NCBI RefSeq assembly: GCF_003002825.1 | Contig: NZ_PVTE01000014.1 | Span: 1 to 64,000 of the forward strand | DNA from: Spirosoma oryzae | GTDB taxonomy: Bacteria; Bacteroidota; Bacteroidia; Cytophagales; Spirosomataceae | DNA: 64,000 nucleotides | Direction: 5' to 3' | In this document: piece by piece, positions 60,670 to 64,000 of the stretch | Layout of the letters: each line of letters opens with the position of its first letter | How positions within the stretch are numbered: position 1 is the first letter of the stretch | Made by a program: the position numbers and the translations under genes | The notes under the pieces: generated by a model | Told to the model about the DNA's origin: nothing | Seen by the model: only the letters and a program-made list of their open reading frames with translations | Databases searched by the model: none

Positions 60670-61044
60670 ATGAAACGCTCTCGAATTGGCAAAATCGTTG
60701 GATCTGTTGTATTTGCCGTCGTTTTTATCGGACTGATGGGGTACGTCGTGATGCGCCTGTGGAATGCCACCCTGCCGCTCATCATCCAGGGCGTATCGGC
60801 CATCACATTCTGGCAGGCGCTGGCCCTGCTGCTACTGTCACGACTCCTGTTCGGCGGTTTCCGTGGCCCCTGGAATAAACCCGGCTTCGGCGGGTTTAAC
60901 CGGGACCAATGGAAAAACCGAATGGCGGAACGCTGGCAGCAACTTAGCCCCGAGCAGCGCGAACGAATGCGGCAACGCTGGGGCAGACGCTGCGGCAGCG
61001 ATGACGAAGCCCGCCCGGACGACTCCACGAAAGACGTATCTTGA
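60670..61044 (+). CDS. Small membrane protein downstream of the ECF sigma factor
   Basis: A 124-residue protein with two helices (about residues 10-30 and 40-62) and an Arg/Gln-rich cytoplasmic tail with WQQLSPEQRERMRQRWGRRC, ending acidic. The PEQRERMRQRW run is similar in style to the periplasmic CpxP/DUF3106 helix, but no family is certain. Position 45 bases after the sigma gene on the same strand suggests a partner, perhaps a membrane-bound regulator; this is inference from gene order. Confidence 0.65.
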   Translation: MKRSRIGKIVGSVVFAVVFIGLMGYVVMRLWNATLPLIIQGVSAITFWQALALLLLSRLLFGGFRGPWNKPGFGGFNRDQWKNRMAERWQQLSPEQRERMRQRWGRRCGSDDEARPDDSTKDVS

Positions 61045-61051
61045 TCAGGTT

Positions 61052-61705
61052 TTACTGGCTCCGCTTACGACCCAGCACAACCATACTTTTCCATAAATAG
61101 GGGAGACGCCCAACGCCATGAAACTCAATCGGGTCGAAGCCCGTATCGGCAAACAGCTGTCGAAGCGATTGTTTACTGAAGAACTTAACGTGTCCGCCGT
61201 ACCAGAGTGGCGCGTGGTGTTCGTCCCATTTGTCAAACACAGCCAGCATCAGGTTTTTCCAGTAGCCGTGATAGGGCGTCGTCACGAGTAAGTATCCGCC
61301 CTCCTTCAATACGCCTGACGCGTAGGTAAACAACTGATGCGGGTTGTACAGATGCTCCACCACTTCCGTCGACACGACCAGGTCAAACTTGGCTTCGGTT
61401 TTCAGCAGTAACGCGGGATCATCCTGTACACCAAACGTATAGAACGGTAACTGGGGGTAGGCTTGGCGGGCAATCGCGATGCCAACTTCGTCATAATCCG
61501 TTCCGACAACATCGTACCCAGCCCGGTTCAGATCAGCGCACAGGATGCCGTTTCCCGCACCCATGTCCAGAATACGACTGGGTTTGAGTGCACCGATACA
61601 CTCCATTACCTTCGGCGTTACGTAATTGCAGGAATGGGGCGCTTCCGCATTCGTCCAATCGTATACCGTTCGTGTCTCATCAATTTGTATAGTAGAATCA
61701 GTCAA
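61052..61705 (-). CDS. Class I SAM-dependent methyltransferase (UbiG-like), TTG start
   Basis: A 217-residue methyltransferase with ILDMGAGNGILCADLNRAGYDVVGTDYDEVGIAIAR (SAM motif I and acidic loop), FDLVVSTEVVEHLYNP, and LKEGGYLLVTTPYHGYWKNL. It resembles UbiG-type and Methyltransf_23 proteins that act on sugars or quinones; the substrate is unknown. No ATG in frame lies before the conserved VYDWTNAEAPHS region; a TTG at 61705 gives LTDSTIQIDETR as the likely N-terminus. An ATG 70 codons upstream runs through non-conserved low-quality sequence. It converges on the small membrane protein gene with a 7-base gap. Confidence 0.85.
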   Translation of the reverse strand: MTDSTIQIDETRTVYDWTNAEAPHSCNYVTPKVMECIGALKPSRILDMGAGNGILCADLNRAGYDVVGTDYDEVGIAIARQAYPQLPFYTFGVQDDPALLLKTEAKFDLVVSTEVVEHLYNPHQLFTYASGVLKEGGYLLVTTPYHGYWKNLMLAVFDKWDEHHAPLWYGGHVKFFSKQSLRQLFADTGFDPIEFHGVGRLPYLWKSMVVLGRKRSQ

Positions 61706-62021
61706 GGTATTTGTACGTTTCTCAACGTATTTTTGTGGGTGAATAGCTGCTGACAACGAAATCGTAATCAGCGTAAAACGTGGCCGTGACCAGCGTAAAT
61801 GTATAGTATAAATCGGGTTTTTCTTTTGCGATAACCGCGTATTTCGCGCCCTTCCCTTTTGACCGTATACGCATTGAGGGCGACAGGCAGGGAGGAGATA
61901 CGTACTGAAGTTCATCCGTTACCGATACGCTGTTTGTTTGCCGCTAGCGTACTCTTTTCAACGACAAACCCGTGTTTATCTACGGCCGGAACCGTATCTT
62001 ACCAGTCAATTTACGACTGTC
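61706..62021. other. Divergent intergenic region between methyltransferase and ogt
   Basis: No coding frame is supported in these 316 bases. TATCTTACC at 61995-62003 is one or two bases off the -7 consensus and is a possible ogt promoter. Confidence 0.4.
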
Positions 62022-62516
62022 ATGGCTATTTTATCAATTCTCTCGCCACTTGGTCCGGTCCGCATTACAGGCGATGAAACGGGTGTCTCGGCAATCACCT
62101 GCACTGACGAACCCGTCCCGGAACAAACGACCACGGAAGCCCCACTCCCACTCCGGCAAGCGGCCGAACAACTAACGGCGTATTTTGCCGGCACCCGACA
62201 GACCTTCGACTTCCCGATCAATCCGACCGGTACGCCGTTTCAGCAGCGCGTTTGGCAGGCTCTGCGCGATGTTCCCTTCAGCACGACGGAATCGTACCTG
62301 ACCTTGAGCCGCCGACTCGGCGACGAAAAGGCGATTCGGGCGGTAGCGGCCGCCAATGGTAAGAATCCGCTTTGGGTCGTCGTACCCTGCCACCGCATTA
62401 TCGGCTCCGACGGATCGCTGACAGGTTACGCCGGCGGGCTCTGGCGCAAACGCTGGCTACTCGAACACGAAGGTGCCCTCCCCGACCAGAAAAAAGGCCA
62501 GATGAGCCTGTTTTAA
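62022..62516 (+). CDS. ogt: Methylated-DNA-protein-cysteine methyltransferase
   Basis: A 164-residue suicide repair protein that removes methyl from O6-methylguanine and O4-methylthymine in DNA onto its own cysteine. The active site is VVPCHRIIG with Cys123. FQQRVWQALRDVPFSTTESY and AIRAVAAANGKNPLWVV form the DNA-binding region, and GGLWRKRWLLEHEG closes the domain. The N-terminal domain is short. ATG 62022 (MAILSILSPLGPVRITG) is used; an upstream ATG at 61938 adds residues with no family match. Confidence 0.93.
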   Translation: MAILSILSPLGPVRITGDETGVSAITCTDEPVPEQTTTEAPLPLRQAAEQLTAYFAGTRQTFDFPINPTGTPFQQRVWQALRDVPFSTTESYLTLSRRLGDEKAIRAVAAANGKNPLWVVVPCHRIIGSDGSLTGYAGGLWRKRWLLEHEGALPDQKKGQMSLF

Positions 62517-62646
62517 ACTGTATCGGATACGCTATCAGACCGTTTTGAGTTTTGCTCGACCGAATAGTTGATATAAGCTCGTTTGTATACCACTATTCGC
62601 CGACAGAAGTTAACTCTTTAGTCATCTAACGTATTGTTATATAGCC

Positions 62647-63009
62647 ATGAAGAGACAATCATTGATAGTTGCGGTTCTTTTGGGAGGTAGTCTGTTGGGC
62701 GGATGTCATTCTGGTGATAAGTTGACTGCCGAAGACAACTTGTCGCTGGTATCCCCAACGGGTGTTCGTATCGCTAATTCGTTAAAAGATCTTGAGAAAG
62801 CGGATGTTTTGACGAACAAGCATGATGGTAAGATTACTATTACCAAGATCACATACGGTTGGGAGCCAAATGGACCACTGGAAGACAAGGCTTGGGCCGA
62901 AAAGAACGGATCGACTATCACGCGCGCAAACGTACATTATAGAACGTCAAAAGGCGCAGATGGTATTTACTGGATAGAGATAGTTTCTCAGAAACCCAAG
63001 TCTATTTAA
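62647..63009 (+). CDS. Small lipoprotein of unknown function
   Basis: A 120-residue protein with a lipoprotein signal peptide (MKRQSLIVAVLLGGSLLGGC; lipobox LLGGC, Cys20). The mature part has a beta-rich pattern (KITITKITYGW, ANVHYRTSKGADGIYWIEIVSQKP), ending PKSI. I recognise no family. It has lower GC than most of the window, together with the next gene, and stands alone between ogt and the DUF1572 gene. It should sit at the inner or outer membrane. Confidence 0.7.
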   Translation: MKRQSLIVAVLLGGSLLGGCHSGDKLTAEDNLSLVSPTGVRIANSLKDLEKADVLTNKHDGKITITKITYGWEPNGPLEDKAWAEKNGSTITRANVHYRTSKGADGIYWIEIVSQKPKSI

Positions 63010-63109
63010 CCACGCATGCAACTAAGGCCATTTCAAGCCTTATACCGAGTGCTGTTATCCTGCCAAACAAATCGCATCGATTTGGTCGAAATAACCCAAA
63101 TAGATAATC

Positions 63110-63694
63110 ATGGCTCACTCATCAGCTTCACCACTAAGCATCGATTACCTAAACAGCGCAAAAAAGCAATTCGCCTATTATAAATTGTTGGGCGAGCAAA
63201 CGATTAATCAATTACCTGACGAAGCGCTGTTTTGGCAGTACAACGCAGAAAGCAATAGCATTTCGCTCATCGTAAAGCATCTATGGGGAAACATGCTCTC
63301 GCGGTGGACTGACTTTCTGACGACAGATGGTGAGAAAGACTGGCGAAATCGGGATAGTGAGTTTGAGGATGACAGTCGGACTAGGGCAGAATTGATGGAT
63401 CGATGGCATGCAGGCTGGGATTGCCTGCTATCGACGCTGGATAGTCTGCAAGGAGAAGACCTGCAAAAGGAGATTTTTATCCGCAATATGGGGCATTCGG
63501 TCGTGGAAGCGATCAACCGGCAGTTGGCTCACTACCCGTATCATGTTGGCCAGATTGTCTTCATTGGCAAAATGGCTCTCGACTCCGATTGGACAAGCTT
63601 GTCGATTCCTCGCGGCAACTCGAAGAACTACAATGCGAACAAGTTCGCGCAACCCAAACGGAAGGAGCATTTTACGGACGAGTTGCTTCGTTGA
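63110..63694 (+). CDS. DUF1572/DinB-superfamily protein
   Basis: A 194-residue helical-bundle protein. The DUF1572 pattern is clear: INQLPDEALFWQYNAESNSISLIVKHLWGNMLSRWTDFLTTDGEKDWRNRDSEFE, then the metal-site histidine region NRQLAHYPYHVGQIVFIGK. DinB-fold proteins bind Zn or Ni through three His; His in KHLWGN and the paired His of AHYPYH fit. Several relatives are thiol or bacillithiol transferases, but this subgroup's substrate is unknown. It is AT-richer than the average here. Confidence 0.88.
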   Translation: MAHSSASPLSIDYLNSAKKQFAYYKLLGEQTINQLPDEALFWQYNAESNSISLIVKHLWGNMLSRWTDFLTTDGEKDWRNRDSEFEDDSRTRAELMDRWHAGWDCLLSTLDSLQGEDLQKEIFIRNMGHSVVEAINRQLAHYPYHVGQIVFIGKMALDSDWTSLSIPRGNSKNYNANKFAQPKRKEHFTDELLR

Positions 63695-63815
63695 TTGCGT
63701 CGCGCTAATTACTATGGAGGCCAACACGAGGGTCTATTGAATCAACAAATCGTCTTCTCAAGGAGATCTGTCAAAATCTCAATTTCCACCGACGTTCGGT
63801 CGTGGCAGACGGGCT

Positions 63816-63823
63816 TAGTTTTG
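63816..63823 (+). promoter_or_regulatory. -7 promoter element of the NTF2-like gene
   Basis: TAGTTTTG matches TAnnTTTG, 26 bases before the ATG at 63850. Confidence 0.6.
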
Positions 63824-63849
63824 GGGCATTACTAAACTCGTTTCGACTC

Positions 63850-64000
63850 ATGAATTATCGGCCAATGCTAGGTCAGCTTTATCAGGATTTCAACGACCGT
63901 TGTATCGATGCTATTCTGGCTCATCTGCATCCCGCCGTAGCCTGGCCCAACGGTTGGGAAGGTGGTTACGTCACCGGGCATGATGATGTCCGCGCGTACT
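63850..64000 (+). CDS. NTF2/SnoaL-like protein, N-terminal part (cut by window edge)
   Basis: ATG 63850 opens a frame that runs off the window: MNYRPMLGQLYQDFNDRCID then AILAHLHPAVAWPNGWEGG and YVTGHDDVRAY. The order helix with F-N, hydrophobic I-L-A-x-L-H-P-x-V-x-W-P and GHDDVRAY is the N-terminal half of SnoaL-like (nuclear transport factor 2 family) proteins of Bacteroidota. Those proteins form cone-shaped alpha/beta barrels that bind small molecules; specific role unknown. The upstream -7 element and clean codon use support a real gene. Confidence 0.75.
   Translation, partial: MNYRPMLGQLYQDFNDRCIDAILAHLHPAVAWPNGWEGGYVTGHDDVRAY

Noticed and set aside
61706..61915. Upstream ATG extension of the methyltransferase
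   Set aside because: The added 70 residues are basic and not protein-like, and the TTG at 61705 stands just before the conserved region.

Overview
The window reads as a chromosomal segment of a Bacteroidota bacterium, most likely a member of the Cytophagales close to Spirosoma and relatives. Three things point there. The protein families are typical of the phylum (DUF349 protein, YfhO, hybrid two-component system with a periplasmic propeller, orphan LytTR proteins, Cys-type CcmE, eukaryote-like GlyRS). Many genes are preceded by the Bacteroidota -7 promoter element TAnnTTTG(C). Shine-Dalgarno sites are mostly lacking. The DNA is moderately GC-rich, with AT-richer patches around ccmC and at 62.5-63.8 kb. 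The assignment is by inference; no rRNA gene is present.

Layout. 0-3.6 kb: the first codons of an IS5-like transposase, a tRNA-Thr with an unusually long variable arm, a DUF349 protein and divergent pdxH. 3.8-11.4 kb: an MHS-type MFS transporter, acetyl-CoA synthetase, a small toxin/antitoxin-like gene pair with DUF2283, and a GH65 phosphorylase. 11.4-20.6 kb: a methyltransferase, a large metallopeptidase-like/propeller/outer-membrane protein, a LytTR protein, tRNA-Ser(GGA), a PAS histidine kinase directly followed by a ClC channel, and a DUF4136 protein. 20.8-27.1 kb: one tightly overlapping respiratory operon encoding caa3 oxidase subunits II, I and III, CtaG, a small membrane protein, a Rieske protein and a cytochrome b fused to cytochrome c. 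This is a complete electron path from quinol to oxygen.

27.3-33.2 kb (minus strand): yfhO, frr, pyrH, a biotin carrier protein and a DUS enzyme. 33.3-39.2 kb: a CPBP protease, DUF2007, cdsA, two small or secreted proteins, a TPR protein and an SDR epimerase. 39.7-46.1 kb: metG, kup, an SDR epimerase and a TSUP permease. 46.1-51.5 kb: a cytochrome c maturation operon (ccmB, ccmC, ccmD-like, ccmE, ccmF, a small membrane protein), which would supply heme attachment for the cytochrome c domains encoded at 21-27 kb. 51.5-64 kb: a dicarboxylate symporter, SRPBCC protein, a 1325-residue hybrid sensor/AraC regulator, a second LytTR protein, glyS, an ECF sigma factor with a small membrane partner, a methyltransferase, ogt, a lipoprotein, a DUF1572/DinB protein and the start of an NTF2-like gene at the right edge.

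Most of the window is housekeeping and respiration. No CRISPR array, prophage, rRNA operon or complete insertion sequence is visible. The most unusual signals are the class II-shaped tRNA-Thr, a set of long intergenic hairpins whose arms are built from repeated 8-10 base words, a perfectly palindromic promoter element serving two divergent genes, and the cytochrome b-c fusion in a joint complex III/IV operon.
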